A DNA stretch of 64,000 bases from Singulisphaera sp. GP187 (GTDB lineage: Bacteria > Chloroflexota > Chloroflexia > Chloroflexales > Roseiflexaceae), in assembly GCA_943328915.2 (NCBI GenBank), contig CALQBW020000002.1:1-64000 (forward strand), written 5' to 3'. The notes under the pieces were generated by a model, which saw only the letters and a program-made list of their open reading frames with translations, was not told the DNA's origin and ran no database searches. Made by a program: the position numbers and the translations under genes. Below are positions 19,935-29,122 of the stretch, in pieces; positions within the stretch are counted from its first letter, which is position 1; every line of letters starts with the position of its first letter.

Positions 19935-20997
19935 CATCCTATACGTAACTGCTGGGCTTGGCTACCCCGTTATTGTGGCAGCAGATTGTTGGCAACAATT
20001 GCCCATGTATCTTAAACAACTCGGCTTGAGTGGCCGTGTCCATATTGTTTCGGATCAACATTTGCAAATTATTGCGAAAGCACTCCAAGAAATGTGTGGA
20101 GAGCGGAGTACGCTTTTGCTGTTGCCGGGTGGTGAATCAAGTAAAGATAGTGCGACGTTGATGACTATCTATGACCATCTGCTCACGGCACGGGTCGAAC
20201 GATCTGACATTGTCGTGGCATTCGGTGGTGGGGTGATTGGTGATGTTGCGGGCTATGCGGCAGCGACAATCGTGCGCGGCATTGCGTGTATTCAAATGCC
20301 AACGACATTGCTGGCGATGGTTGATAGCGCGGTCGGTGGCAAAACCGGTATCAATCATCCCTTGGGCAAAAACATGATTGGCGCGTTCCATCAACCACGC
20401 TTGGTGTTGGCTGATGTGAATTTGCTCAATACATTGCCCGCCCGCGAACTTGCTGCGGGTTGGGCTGAAGCAATCAAACACGGGGTAATACGCGATGTCC
20501 AACTCTTTACCGACTTGGCAAATGCCGATCCGCTACGCGCGTTTTTTGATGCGGCCTTGGTACGCCGGGCGGTAAGTGTCAAAGTTGATGTGGTGAATAT
20601 CGACGAACGCGAGCAAGCGGAACGCATGTTGCTGAATTACGGCCACACGGTAGGGCATGCCCTCGAACAACTGTTAGGGTATGGCGTGTTGCTCCATGGC
20701 GAAGCAATTGCGATTGGGATGCAGGTCGAAGCGCACCTCGCCTACACGCTTGGGTTGTGTGACGATCAGCTGATTACGCGCCAAACCGCCATCTTGCGCC
20801 GTTATGGGCTCCCGACCGAGATTCCGGGCGGTGTCGCTGTTGATCAGCTCATCGACGTGATGCATCGTGACAAAAAAGTCCAGGCAGGAGCGTTGCGATG
20901 GGCGTTACCACGCACCATTGGGCATGCTGAAATTACTCGCAATGTACCGGTTTCTACTGTCAAGAATCTATTGACGATGCTCATCCCAACGGGATAA
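19927..20997 (+). CDS. aroB: 3-dehydroquinate synthase
   Basis: Converts DAHP to 3-dehydroquinate with NAD and a divalent metal. The 356-residue protein shows PGGESSKD, AFGGGVIGDVAGYAAATI, DSAVGGKTGINHPLGKNMIGAFHQP (split here as DSAVGGKTGINH and GKNMIGAFHQP), the metal ligand region WAEAIKHG and NYGHTVGHALE. Start chosen at 19927: AGGAGG lies 6 bases upstream, and the longer open frame overlaps aroK in full shadow. The 8-base overlap with aroK indicates one transcript; aroC lies at 44669 instead of here. Confidence 0.96.
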   Translation: MNDILYVTAGLGYPVIVAADCWQQLPMYLKQLGLSGRVHIVSDQHLQIIAKALQEMCGERSTLLLLPGGESSKDSATLMTIYDHLLTARVERSDIVVAFGGGVIGDVAGYAAATIVRGIACIQMPTTLLAMVDSAVGGKTGINHPLGKNMIGAFHQPRLVLADVNLLNTLPARELAAGWAEAIKHGVIRDVQLFTDLANADPLRAFFDAALVRRAVSVKVDVVNIDEREQAERMLLNYGHTVGHALEQLLGYGVLLHGEAIAIGMQVEAHLAYTLGLCDDQLITRQTAILRRYGLPTEIPGGVAVDQLIDVMHRDKKVQAGALRWALPRTIGHAEITRNVPVSTVKNLLTMLIPTG

Positions 20998-21027
20998 AGT
21001 GATTTAATACAGTTTTTATAGAAATAA

Positions 21028-21057
21028 TTGGCGTAATTCAAGATTCTTTGGTATAGT
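21028..21057 (+). promoter_or_regulatory. Promoter of the suf operon
   Basis: TTGGCG, an 18-base spacer, and TATAGT preceded by TGG (extended -10 at 21049-21057), 27 bases before the sufR ATG. An autoregulatory SufR site is expected here, but I could not define a palindrome. Confidence 0.6.
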
Positions 21058-21083
21058 GACTATGGATAGAAAGAGGTGAGGTT

Positions 21084-21731
21084 ATGCAATCTACACCATT
21101 TTCGGCAGATTCATCTATTGGCCAGATTTTGACTTTTTTGCAACGCAATGGTGAAGCAACCATACGCCAACTCGAAACCGAGTTGAGTGTGAGTACTACC
21201 GCTGTCCGCGAGCACTTGATTAACCTCGATGCACGTGGATACATTGCGACTCGCTTGATTCGCAATGGACGTGGCCGACCCCGGATAGTCTATTCATTGA
21301 CAGAACAAGCCCGTGACGCATTCCCACGCAGTTACGACACGCTTGTCACCGTTTTGCTTGACGAAATAGCGCGTCAACAAGGCGAAGATGGGTTGACACA
21401 ACTGCTTGACACCGTGAGTGAGCGTTTGGCGGATGGGTTCCAACGCAGTGGTAATGGCGATCTCGAAAGTCGGATGGGCAATGTCCAGAAGATGATGGAA
21501 TCACGGGGGATTCCGGTAGAAGTACAACCTGATTCACATGGCTTTACTTTTTATGCCTGTCCATACCACGAAGTTGCGTTGGAGCACCCGGCCATTTGTG
21601 CGATGGAAAAGCACATGCTTGAGCAAATGTTGGGACACGCCATCCGTAGCGACACGTCTATTCGCAAAGGCTCAAGGGTCTGTAGTTTTTCCGTGGCTAC
21701 GGGAGCAAATACAATTGCGCTCGTTGAATGA
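21084..21731 (+). CDS. sufR: SufR-type Fe-S-sensing transcriptional regulator
   Basis: 215 residues. The N-terminal winged helix (IGQILTFLQRNGEATIRQLETELSVSTTAVREHL, in pieces) ends with a GRGRPRIVYSLTE wing. The C-terminus carries the SufR cysteine set: FYACPYHEVALEHPAICAMEK and GSRVCSFSV, three cysteines that ligate an Fe-S cluster in cyanobacterial and actinobacterial SufR. It sits 49 bases ahead of sufC, and holo-SufR normally represses the suf genes when clusters are plentiful. The start has GAGGTGAGG upstream. This regulator at the head of the operon fits feedback control of Fe-S assembly. Confidence 0.9.
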   Translation: MQSTPFSADSSIGQILTFLQRNGEATIRQLETELSVSTTAVREHLINLDARGYIATRLIRNGRGRPRIVYSLTEQARDAFPRSYDTLVTVLLDEIARQQGEDGLTQLLDTVSERLADGFQRSGNGDLESRMGNVQKMMESRGIPVEVQPDSHGFTFYACPYHEVALEHPAICAMEKHMLEQMLGHAIRSDTSIRKGSRVCSFSVATGANTIALVE

Positions 21732-21751
21732 TACGTCGGTACGATTTTCTC

Positions 21752-21757
21752 TATAAT
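21752..21757 (+). promoter_or_regulatory. Possible internal -10 box before sufC
   Basis: A consensus TATAAT lies in the 49-base gap between sufR and sufC, 24 bases before the sufC ATG. It has no TG extension and no good -35, so a second promoter is only possible. Confidence 0.35.
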
Positions 21758-21780
21758 TTTATTAAGGAGTCAATGTTTCA

Positions 21781-22563
21781 ATGGAATTGGTCATCAGAGA
21801 CTTACATGCCAATATTGGCGATAAAGAAATCCTCAAGGGTGTCAATTTGACTGTTACCCCTGGCACGATTCATGCCATCATGGGACCGAACGGCAGTGGC
21901 AAAAGCACCCTTTCGAATACCATCATGGGGCATCCAGCATACACCGTTACGCAAGGCGAAGTATGGTACAAAGGCCAAAACGTGCTCGAGCTGCCTGTTG
22001 ACGAACGCGCCAAATTGGGATTGTTTTTGGCATTCCAATACCCCGTTTCAATCCCAGGGGTGACAGTAGCCAACTTTTTGCGTGCGGCAATCAATGCTCA
22101 CCGCTCAGTAGCAGGCAAAGATACCCGCGAAACTGCCATCCCAATGGCGCAATATCGCAAAGATATCCGTGAAAAAATGGCGGCACTTGGTGTCGACGAT
22201 GGGTTTGCACGGCGCTACTTGAACGATGGTTTTAGTGGTGGCGAAAAGAAGCGCATCGAGATTTTGCAGATGTCGATGCTCAAACCATCGATGGCGATCA
22301 TGGATGAAACGGACTCAGGACTTGATATCGACGCACTCAAAGTAGTATCACAAGGGGTCAATGCGTTGTTGAGCCAAAACCCCGAAATGGGTGTATTGGT
22401 GATTACCCACTATCAACGCTTGCTCAATTACATCAAACCGGACCGCGTTTCGGTCATGATGGAAGGGCGTATCGTACGCGAGGGTGGTCCAGAATTAGCC
22501 CTCGAGCTCGAAGAGCGTGGCTACGACTTCATCAGGGAGGAAGTGTTCGGCAATGGTAACTAA
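21781..22563 (+). CDS. sufC: SufC, Fe-S assembly ATPase
   Basis: A 260-residue ABC-type ATPase of the SufBCD scaffold. Walker A is GPNGSGKST near residue 40, the signature is [16 protein letters not shown], and Walker B reads [19 protein letters not shown], the exact SufC form. ATP hydrolysis drives the conformational change of SufB-SufD during cluster building. The ribosome site AAGGAG is rather far (11 bases) from the ATG. Its end overlaps the start of sufD by 11 bases. Confidence 0.97.
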   Translation: MELVIRDLHANIGDKEILKGVNLTVTPGTIHAIMGPNGSGKSTLSNTIMGHPAYTVTQGEVWYKGQNVLELPVDERAKLGLFLAFQYPVSIPGVTVANFLRAAINAHRSVAGKDTRETAIPMAQYRKDIREKMAALGVDDGFARRYLNDGFSGGEKKRIEILQMSMLKPSMAIMDETDSGLDIDALKVVSQGVNALLSQNPEMGVLVITHYQRLLNYIKPDRVSVMMEGRIVREGGPELALELEERGYDFIREEVFGNGN

Positions 22564-23734
22564 GCTCCCTGTGATTGCAGCGTTGACTGCGCAAGATATT
22601 TTAGTTGCCAGTGAACCCACCTGGCTCCAGCAATGGCGTCAAGCAGCATGGCAACATGTCAACGAAAGTGCAACTCCGCTGTGGCGTCGCACCGATTTGA
22701 CGGCGTATGCGTTTGCTGACATGGAATTCACGGCGAATGCAAGTGCGTCTCAACTTGGGAGTGCCATCCCCGCAGGGGTAGTGGTCATGCCATTGAGCCA
22801 GGCAGTGCAAGAACATGGTGAGTTAGTCAAAGCGCATCTTGGCAGTGCAGTTGCATCCAATGCGAGCAAATATGCAGCGTTAAATGCGGCTACCTGGCGT
22901 GATGGCTGGTTTGTCTATGTCCCCAAAAATCACGAAGCGACACTCCCACTGCACCTGGTCCTAGGGTTTGGTGCAGCCAATACCATAGTGGCGCGAAATT
23001 TGATAGTGCTCGAACGGGGAGCACAATTGTCGCTCATCGAACAATTCGCAGGTGACGGCGGACCGTTTGCAGTGGTCGCGAGTGAACTCATCCTCGGCGA
23101 TGGGGCGACTTTGAAGTATGTAAGCATGCAAACATGGGGTGCAAAAATCCATCACATGGGGCATCAAGTCGCTAAAGTCGGCAATGATGCAACGATTGTA
23201 TGGACCGCGGTCAATACCGGTGCAGCCCATCAACATGTCGACGCCGAAACCAATCTGGTCGGCAATGGGTCGAGGGTTGATTGGATGGCAGCGACAGTTG
23301 CCGGTGATGGTCAACGCTTGTTGACCGCCCCGTGGTTACGCCACGTGGGTCGTGCAACGGAAGCCCATATGGACTTCAAGACGGTGGTCAAAGGGAGTGG
23401 CTATGCAACGTTTGACGGGATGATCAAAATCGAAGGTGGTAGTACCGATACGATAACTCGACTCGAAGAACATGCCCTTCATTTGTCCCCCCAAGCACGG
23501 AGTGATTCTATTCCTGGGCTCAAAATTGACACCAACAATGTGCAAAAAGCCGGCCACGCCTCTACAAGTGGCGAAGTCGACGATGAGCAGTTGTTTTATA
23601 TGCAGGCACGTGGTATTCCCAAATTCGATGCGGTACATATGATTGTCATGGGCTTTTTTGAGTCTGTGCTTGATCGTATCCCGCTCGACACATTGCGTGA
23701 GCAAGTAACAGCAGATATCGCTGCTCGAATCTAG
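22553..23734 (+). CDS. sufD: SufD, Fe-S scaffold subunit
   Basis: A 393-residue SufB/SufD-family protein with the parallel beta-helix core. Recognisable segments are [21 protein letters not shown], the C-terminal [20 protein letters not shown] with the histidine found at the SufB-SufD interface, and [16 protein letters not shown]. It lacks the SufB-specific EGCTAP cysteine, which separates it from sufB. The ATG at 22553 lies inside the end of sufC. It forms the SufBC2D complex with the products of sufC and sufB. Confidence 0.95.
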   Translation: MVTKLPVIAALTAQDILVASEPTWLQQWRQAAWQHVNESATPLWRRTDLTAYAFADMEFTANASASQLGSAIPAGVVVMPLSQAVQEHGELVKAHLGSAVASNASKYAALNAATWRDGWFVYVPKNHEATLPLHLVLGFGAANTIVARNLIVLERGAQLSLIEQFAGDGGPFAVVASELILGDGATLKYVSMQTWGAKIHHMGHQVAKVGNDATIVWTAVNTGAAHQHVDAETNLVGNGSRVDWMAATVAGDGQRLLTAPWLRHVGRATEAHMDFKTVVKGSGYATFDGMIKIEGGSTDTITRLEEHALHLSPQARSDSIPGLKIDTNNVQKAGHASTSGEVDDEQLFYMQARGIPKFDAVHMIVMGFFESVLDRIPLDTLREQVTADIAARI

Positions 23735-23755
23735 TCACGTGGCAAAGGCACGGTC

Positions 23756-24985
23756 ATGATCAACGCACCGTTTGATGTGGCTACTACACGTAGCCAGTTC
23801 CCGATATTGCAGTTGCCCAGCGAGCGCCCGGTGGCGTTTCTTGATAGTGCCTCGTCGTCGCAAAAGCCTGAAGCGGTCATTTCAGCGTTGGCAAATTATT
23901 ACCGTACGACGAATGCCAATGTCCATCGTGGCGTGTATCAGTTAAGCGAACAAGCGACGTTCGAATTCGAACGAGCACGCGGGCGCGTGGCATTATTTAT
24001 CAATGCCTCCCACCATCGTGAAGTTATTTTCACACGGAATACGACCGAAGCCATTAACCTGGTGGCGCAAGCTTGGGGCGGCACCAATTTACATGCGGAT
24101 GATGTGATTTTGTTGAGCCAAATGGAGCATCATTCCAACATTGTGCCATGGCAACTCATTGCGCAACGCACCGGAGCCGTGTTACGTGCCATTCCCATTG
24201 ATGGCCAAGGCCGGTTAGTGCTGGACAACATTGACACCTTGCTCCAAGGCGTCAAAATGCTCGCAATCACCCATCAATCAAATGTGCTTGGGACAATAAA
24301 CCCGGTTGCGGAGCTTGCCCGCAAAGCACATGCAGTGGGAGCATTGGTGTTGATAGATGGTGCCCAAAGTGTCCCGCACATGCCGGTAGATGTGCAGGCC
24401 TTGGACATCGATTTTTTGGCGTTTAGTGGTCACAAAATGCTAGGGCCGACGGGAGTGGGTGTGTTGTGGGGGCGCAAATCCTTGCTCGACGCCATGCCGC
24501 CCTTCCTCGGTGGTGGTTCGATGATCAAAACCGTCACCATCGAATCATCCACCTATGCCGACGTGCCGGCACGCTTCGAAGCAGGCACGCCGATGATTGG
24601 TGAAGCCATTGCGCTTGGCGCAGCAGTGACGTATTTGATGGATATTGGCATGGCAAATATTGCCACGTATGAACATCAGTTGAGTGGCTATTTGATTGAG
24701 CGACTCGACGAAGTCCATGATGTGACTTGGTATGGCCCACCGGCAGGGGCCGACCGAGGTGCCATGGCGGCGTTTAGTATGACGGGGATCCATCCCCACG
24801 ACATCGCCCAAATCCTCGATAGTGAAGGGGTTGCCGTACGTGCGGGGCATCATTGTACCCAACCGCTGCATGTGGCACTCGATGTTCCCTCTTCGGTACG
24901 TGCTTCGTGTTATCTGTATACTGATACCGACGACATCGACCGACTGGTGCGCGGGCTGAGCAAAGTGAAGCAACTTTTCGGCTAG
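23756..24985 (+). CDS. sufS: SufS, cysteine desulfurase
   Basis: A 409-residue PLP enzyme releasing sulfur from cysteine. The PLP lysine is in DFLAFSGHKMLGPTGVGVLWG; the histidine segment is SQMEHHSNIVPW; the catalytic cysteine loop is AVRAGHHCTQPL, the group II (SufS) form. The N-terminus FLDSASSSQKPEAVI is also typical. It lies between sufD and sufU in the Bacillus-like order. Its sulfur is normally handed to SufU, encoded next. Confidence 0.97.
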   Translation: MINAPFDVATTRSQFPILQLPSERPVAFLDSASSSQKPEAVISALANYYRTTNANVHRGVYQLSEQATFEFERARGRVALFINASHHREVIFTRNTTEAINLVAQAWGGTNLHADDVILLSQMEHHSNIVPWQLIAQRTGAVLRAIPIDGQGRLVLDNIDTLLQGVKMLAITHQSNVLGTINPVAELARKAHAVGALVLIDGAQSVPHMPVDVQALDIDFLAFSGHKMLGPTGVGVLWGRKSLLDAMPPFLGGGSMIKTVTIESSTYADVPARFEAGTPMIGEAIALGAAVTYLMDIGMANIATYEHQLSGYLIERLDEVHDVTWYGPPAGADRGAMAAFSMTGIHPHDIAQILDSEGVAVRAGHHCTQPLHVALDVPSSVRASCYLYTDTDDIDRLVRGLSKVKQLFG

Positions 24986-25001
24986 AAATTAGGGGATATC
25001 T

Positions 25002-25406
25002 ATGAGTGACATGTACCGTGACTTGATTCTTGAGCATCATCGTTATCCCCATAATTTCGGGACCCTCGATCCACATGATGTTTCACAAGAAGAACACAAC
25101 CCGCTGTGTGGTGACCGCATCCGCCTCGATTTGCGGATTGTCGACAACAAAATCGCAGAAGTCGCTTTTTCGGGCAAAGGGTGCGCTGTGAGTCAAGCTG
25201 CTGCCTCGATGCTTACTGATGAATTAATCGGTATGGACCTCGATAAAGTACGCGAGTATGGCAAGGCTGAGTTATTGGAGTTGATAGGATTACCCCTCGA
25301 CAAAAATCCAGTGCGCCTCAAATGCGCACTGTTGTCATTAAAAGCACTGAAGGTCGGTGTTTATCGCTACCTCGGGCAACACATTACCCCGGATGAGTTG
25401 GATTAG
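25002..25406 (+). CDS. sufU: SufU, zinc-dependent sulfurtransferase
   Basis: 134 residues of the IscU/NifU fold with three conserved cysteines: [19 protein letters not shown] and [12 protein letters not shown], plus the insert between the second and third characteristic of SufU rather than IscU. In Bacillus it holds zinc and accepts persulfide from SufS. GGGGATATCT precedes the ATG. Gene order sufS-sufU supports this role. Confidence 0.95.
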   Translation: MSDMYRDLILEHHRYPHNFGTLDPHDVSQEEHNPLCGDRIRLDLRIVDNKIAEVAFSGKGCAVSQAAASMLTDELIGMDLDKVREYGKAELLELIGLPLDKNPVRLKCALLSLKALKVGVYRYLGQHITPDELD

Positions 25407-25423
25407 CGCAGGAAGGAACGACA

Positions 25424-26839
25424 ATGACTGTAGAAGCAAATGAGTTATCGTTTGATTACTCGAAATATGGATTCCGCCAAGAAGAAAACTACGTCTTTAA
25501 GTCAGGCAAAGGCCTGAGCGAATCTGTTGTCCGTGAATTGTCGATGATGAAGAACGAGCCGGAGTGGATGCTCAAGCGGCGTTTGCAAGCGTTGGCAATT
25601 TTTTATAGCAAGCCGACACCAATCGACGGTGCCTGGGGCAACCCCGATTTGCTGAACCTCGACTATGACGACATCCACTACTTCGTGCGAGCTGGCGACA
25701 AACCTGCCACCGATTGGGATGCCGTTCCCGAGGAAATCAAAAACACCTTTGAGCGCTTGGGTATCCCCGAAGCCGAACGGAAGTTCTTGGCCGGTGTCGG
25801 TGCCCAATACGAATCCGAAGTAGTCTATCATTCGCTTCGCGAAGAATGGTCAAAGTTGGGGGTCATATTCCTTGACACTGACTCTGCGCTGAAGGAACAA
25901 CCCGAAATGTTCAAACAATATTTCGGTACTATTATCCCCTCTGCTGACAACAAATACGCTGCCTTGAACACAGCAGTTTGGTCGGGCGGGTCGTTCGTGT
26001 ATGTTCCCAAGGGAGTACACGTTGACATTCCTTTGCAGGCCTACTTCCGTATCAATGCCGAGAACATGGGGCAATTTGAGCGTACCTTGATTATCATCGA
26101 CGAAGGCGCGTCAGCGCACTACATCGAAGGGTGCACGGCGCCACAATATTCCACCAATTCGTTGCATTCAGCTGTCGTCGAGATTGTGGTCAAAAAAGGT
26201 GGTAAGTTCCGCTATACCACCATCCAAAACTGGTCGAACAATATTTTCAACTTGGTGACCAAGCGGGCTGTGGCTTTCGAAGACGCCAGCATGGAATGGG
26301 TCGACGGTAACATTGGCTCACGCTTGACCATGAAGTATCCTTCGGTCTATTTGATGGGCCGCGGTGCGCGTGGTGAAGTGTTGTCGGTCGCATATGCCGG
26401 CAAAGGTCAACACCAAGATGCCGGTGCCAAAATGGTGCACAACGCGCCCGATACCACCAGCGTCATCACCAACAAATCGGTGTCAAAGGGCGGTGGCAAA
26501 ACCACCTATCGTGGTTTGGTCAAGGTACACCCCGGTGCGACTGGCGCCAAAATCAACGTGAACTGTGATGCCTTGATCCTCGACAATCTGTCGAAATCAG
26601 ACACCATCCCGTATATTGAAGTCGAAGAAGCCAAAGTCACCTTGGCACACGAAGCCACGGTCGGACGGATTGGTGAAGAACAACTCTTTTATCTGATGAG
26701 CCGCGGGATTTCGCAAGCCGAAGCAATGTCGATGATTGTGTTGGGCTTCATGGAGCCATTTACGCGTGAATTACCGATGGAATATGCCGTCGAACTCAAT
26801 CGCTTGATCCAGCTCGAAATGGAAGGCTCGGTCGGGTAA
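25424..26839 (+). CDS. sufB: SufB, Fe-S scaffold subunit
   Basis: The 471-residue main scaffold of the SUF system. Diagnostic segments are [41 protein letters not shown] with the cysteine proposed as the sulfur entry site, [14 protein letters not shown], and the C-terminal [32 protein letters not shown] precedes the ATG. Being last in the operon, as in Bacillus, is notable because a cyanobacterial-style sufR leads it. A strong terminator follows. Confidence 0.98.
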   Translation: MTVEANELSFDYSKYGFRQEENYVFKSGKGLSESVVRELSMMKNEPEWMLKRRLQALAIFYSKPTPIDGAWGNPDLLNLDYDDIHYFVRAGDKPATDWDAVPEEIKNTFERLGIPEAERKFLAGVGAQYESEVVYHSLREEWSKLGVIFLDTDSALKEQPEMFKQYFGTIIPSADNKYAALNTAVWSGGSFVYVPKGVHVDIPLQAYFRINAENMGQFERTLIIIDEGASAHYIEGCTAPQYSTNSLHSAVVEIVVKKGGKFRYTTIQNWSNNIFNLVTKRAVAFEDASMEWVDGNIGSRLTMKYPSVYLMGRGARGEVLSVAYAGKGQHQDAGAKMVHNAPDTTSVITNKSVSKGGGKTTYRGLVKVHPGATGAKINVNCDALILDNLSKSDTIPYIEVEEAKVTLAHEATVGRIGEEQLFYLMSRGISQAEAMSMIVLGFMEPFTRELPMEYAVELNRLIQLEMEGSVG

Positions 26840-26849
26840 TCATATCCAC

Positions 26850-26902
26850 ATGAAATCCCCCTAGCTCATCCACAATGGTGAGTCGGGGGGATTTCATTTT
26901 TT
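26850..26902 (+). terminator. Rho-independent terminator of the suf operon
   Basis: Arms ATGAAATCCCCC (26850-26861) and GGGGGATTTCAT (26886-26897) pair perfectly. The loop can form a second small stem (CTCA/TGAG), and six T end the element. Confidence 0.93.
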
Positions 26903-26941
26903 GGAGAGCCGTAGCAGGCAGCGGCTGCACGTACGGTAGAA

Positions 26942-26950
26942 TGGTATTAT
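26942..26950 (+). promoter_or_regulatory. Extended -10 promoter of the Rieske/JAMM/E1 operon
   Basis: TGGTATTAT, 20 bases before the ATG at 26970, right after the suf terminator. Confidence 0.55.
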
Positions 26951-26969
26951 ATGAATTGGAGAGGCAGAG

Positions 26970-27290
26970 ATGAGTGAATTTATGGTTGTGGCCGAGGTGG
27001 CACAATTGCCGGTCGGGGCTACATTGGCCGTCGCATATCTCGACCAAGAAGTCGGGTTGTTTAATGTGCGGGGGACGATTTATGCAATCGGCAATGTCTG
27101 TACCCACGCCTATGCCCAACTCCACGAAGGCTATGTTGACGACGATGATTGTACCGTCGATTGTCCGTTGCACGGCGCGCGATTTTCGTTGCAAACGGGG
27201 AATTATTACACGTTGCCGGCGGTGCGCAAAGTGGCTTGCTATATCGTGCAGATAGACGGCACCCAGATTTTGATTGCGCCAGCTAGTTAA
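26970..27290 (+). CDS. Rieske-type [2Fe-2S] ferredoxin
   Basis: A 106-residue stand-alone Rieske domain. The cluster ligands are CTHAYAQLHEG (C-x-H) and CPLHGARFSLQTG (C-x-x-H), as in dioxygenase ferredoxins and NirD. It is a soluble electron carrier; no oxygenase or nitrite reductase is nearby. It opens a five-gene operon with only one base between its stop and the next ATG. The context with a JAMM peptidase and an E1-like enzyme is unusual; it may supply electrons to a step in that pathway, or be co-transcribed for no shared purpose. Confidence 0.9.
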   Translation: MSEFMVVAEVAQLPVGATLAVAYLDQEVGLFNVRGTIYAIGNVCTHAYAQLHEGYVDDDDCTVDCPLHGARFSLQTGNYYTLPAVRKVACYIVQIDGTQILIAPAS

Positions 27291-27291
27291 C

Positions 27292-27705
27292 ATGGTAGTG
27301 TTGCATTGCCATAGCGAGATTGCCGTATGGGCACAACGTGCCTACCCCCTCGAGGTGGTCGGATTGTTGGTGGGGCGCCGCGTTGCGGATACCTGGGATG
27401 TCCATACGTTGGTGACGGCAATAAATTTGGCAACAACGCCCGAGACGCAGTTTATACTTGACCCAGCGACGTGGTTTTTGGCCGAACAGACCGCAGTGCA
27501 GGCGGGAATGTCGATTGTTGGGATTATCCATAGTCACCCGGACGCGCCGGCACGACCCTCGTCGCGCGATAGTGCGAGTGGCGATTCACTGGGCCGCGAC
27601 CTTATTTTTTTAATCATTTCTACAACTAAAATCGGTGTGAAAGATCTGACCGCATGGCAATGGGATAGTCGTCAGTATCAAGAAATAGACGTGCAATGGA
27701 CTTAA
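27292..27705 (+). CDS. JAMM/MPN-domain metallopeptidase
   Basis: 137 residues with a complete JAMM zinc site: glutamate in PLEVVGLLVG, then HSHPDAPARPSSRD, which fits HxHx7SxxD exactly. Bacterial relatives (Mec, QbsD-like) cleave small ubiquitin-like sulfur carriers after their Gly-Gly tail. The ATG at 27292 directly follows the Rieske stop; an upstream TTG in frame would overlap it. The 3' end overlaps the E1-like gene by 10 bases. A JAMM peptidase next to an E1 with rhodanese fits a sulfur-carrier pathway, but no MoaD/CysO-like gene is in the window. Confidence 0.9.
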   Translation: MVVLHCHSEIAVWAQRAYPLEVVGLLVGRRVADTWDVHTLVTAINLATTPETQFILDPATWFLAEQTAVQAGMSIVGIIHSHPDAPARPSSRDSASGDSLGRDLIFLIISTTKIGVKDLTAWQWDSRQYQEIDVQWT

Positions 27706-28817
27706 CCCGCCACGAACAACAACGCTATGCCCGGCATATAAGCCTCCCAGAAGTGGGGATGGCTGGTCAGCTCCGCCTCAAAAACGCCCGGGTGTTGATT
27801 GTCGGTGCGGGAGGCTTAGGTTCGCCGGTCGCCCTGTATCTGGCGGCAGCTGGAGTTGGTCATATCGGGATTATCGATGATGATGTGGTGGATTTGACCA
27901 ACCTGCAACGCCAAATCATCCATACCGATGCGGCTATTGGGCAACCCAAAGTGGCCTCTGCACAAGCTGGGATGCAGGGAATTAATCCATGCATTGATAT
28001 AACCACATACGGTTACCGGCTGACAGCGGCGAATGTGTTGGGGCTAGTCACGCTTTACGATGTGGTGGTCGATGCGACTGATTCTTTTGCGACGCGCTAT
28101 ATCGTCAATGATGCGTGTGTGATATTGCAAAAACCAATGGTGTACGGAGCGATTTTTCGTTTTGAAGGACAAGTGAGCGTATTTGCGCCCCATTTAGGTG
28201 GGCCGTGTTACCGCTGCTTGTTCCCCGACCCGCCGCCGGCTGAGTTGGCGCCCAATTGCGCCGAAGCGGGGGTGTTCGGGGTGTTGCCGGGGGTGGTAGG
28301 GAGCGTGCAAGCCACCGAAGCACTCAAGGCCATCCTCGGGATTGGGTTGTCGCTGTGTGGTCGTTTGTGGCTCTATGATGCGCTGACCATGCAGGTTGAC
28401 ACATGGCAAATCGCACCAAATCCAGCGTGCCCGCGTTGTGGCACAAACCCCACATTAAACGGAATCATCGCTGTCGATGCGCTGTGTACTCCATTACTGA
28501 ATGCAGATGAATGGAGTCCTATCCAACTCCAAGAACGCCTCGCCCAATCACCGGCACCGTTTGTGTTGGATGTACGTGAACCACATGAATTCGCGCTCAG
28601 TCATCTCGCTGGTGCGGTGCGGATAGGGGTGAATGAAGTAGCTACCCGGGTTGATGAATTACGCACAGTCGGGTCAATTATTGTCTATTGCCGCAGTGGG
28701 ATGCGTAGCGCCCGCGCCCGTGAACTGCTCCGTCAACACGGGTTAACAGCCGTCAGCCTGGCGGGGGGGTTGTTAGCGTGGCGCCGTGACATCGCCCCGC
28801 AAATGCCAGTGGCATAG
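27696..28817 (+). CDS. moeZ: E1-like adenylyltransferase with C-terminal rhodanese (MoeB/MoeZ type)
   Basis: 373 residues. The N-terminal ThiF/MoeB domain has the nucleotide loop VGAGGLGSP, NLQRQIIHTDAAIGQPK, two zinc CxxC pairs (CYRC and CPRC) and the crossover segment NCAEAGVFGVLPG. The C-terminal 110 residues are a rhodanese with the persulfide cysteine in VYCRSGMRS. Such enzymes adenylate the C-terminus of a ubiquitin-like carrier and thiolate it. The gene overlaps the JAMM peptidase, and opposing activation and cleavage in one operon suggests a shared carrier. The gene symbol follows the two-domain architecture only. Confidence 0.92.
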   Translation: MDLTRHEQQRYARHISLPEVGMAGQLRLKNARVLIVGAGGLGSPVALYLAAAGVGHIGIIDDDVVDLTNLQRQIIHTDAAIGQPKVASAQAGMQGINPCIDITTYGYRLTAANVLGLVTLYDVVVDATDSFATRYIVNDACVILQKPMVYGAIFRFEGQVSVFAPHLGGPCYRCLFPDPPPAELAPNCAEAGVFGVLPGVVGSVQATEALKAILGIGLSLCGRLWLYDALTMQVDTWQIAPNPACPRCGTNPTLNGIIAVDALCTPLLNADEWSPIQLQERLAQSPAPFVLDVREPHEFALSHLAGAVRIGVNEVATRVDELRTVGSIIVYCRSGMRSARARELLRQHGLTAVSLAGGLLAWRRDIAPQMPVA

Positions 28818-28831
28818 AGAAACGAGATGGT

Positions 28832-29119
28832 ATGGATGCAACGCGATTCCGCGAAATAGCAACGCCGGCTGTGCACTGGAATTCCGCGGTGCGAGCCTTG
28901 TGGTACGACGGGCAGGGTGATTGGACGACGGCGCACGATCAAGTCCAAGATGACAACAGCGCTGATGGAGCGTGGGTGCATGCCTACTTGCACCGCGTCG
29001 AAGGGGATCAATTCAACGCGTCGTATTGGTATCGTCGGGCAGGGCGCACTTTGCCTGCAAAAACCCTTGCACTCCGTGATGAATGGACGCACTTGGTGCA
29101 GGCATTGGTAAAGGAGTAA
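28832..29119 (+). CDS. Conserved protein of unknown function
   Basis: 95 residues. The sequence has a compact helical look with the conserved-seeming segments SAVRALWYDGQGDWTTAH, DDNSADGAWVHAYLHRVEG and ASYWYRRAGRTLP. I recognise these as a widespread uncharacterised bacterial family with no assigned activity. There is no signal peptide or metal motif. It lies 14 bases after the E1-like gene and 3 bases before the next, within the same operon. Confidence 0.75.
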   Translation: MDATRFREIATPAVHWNSAVRALWYDGQGDWTTAHDQVQDDNSADGAWVHAYLHRVEGDQFNASYWYRRAGRTLPAKTLALRDEWTHLVQALVKE

Positions 29120-29122
29120 TTT

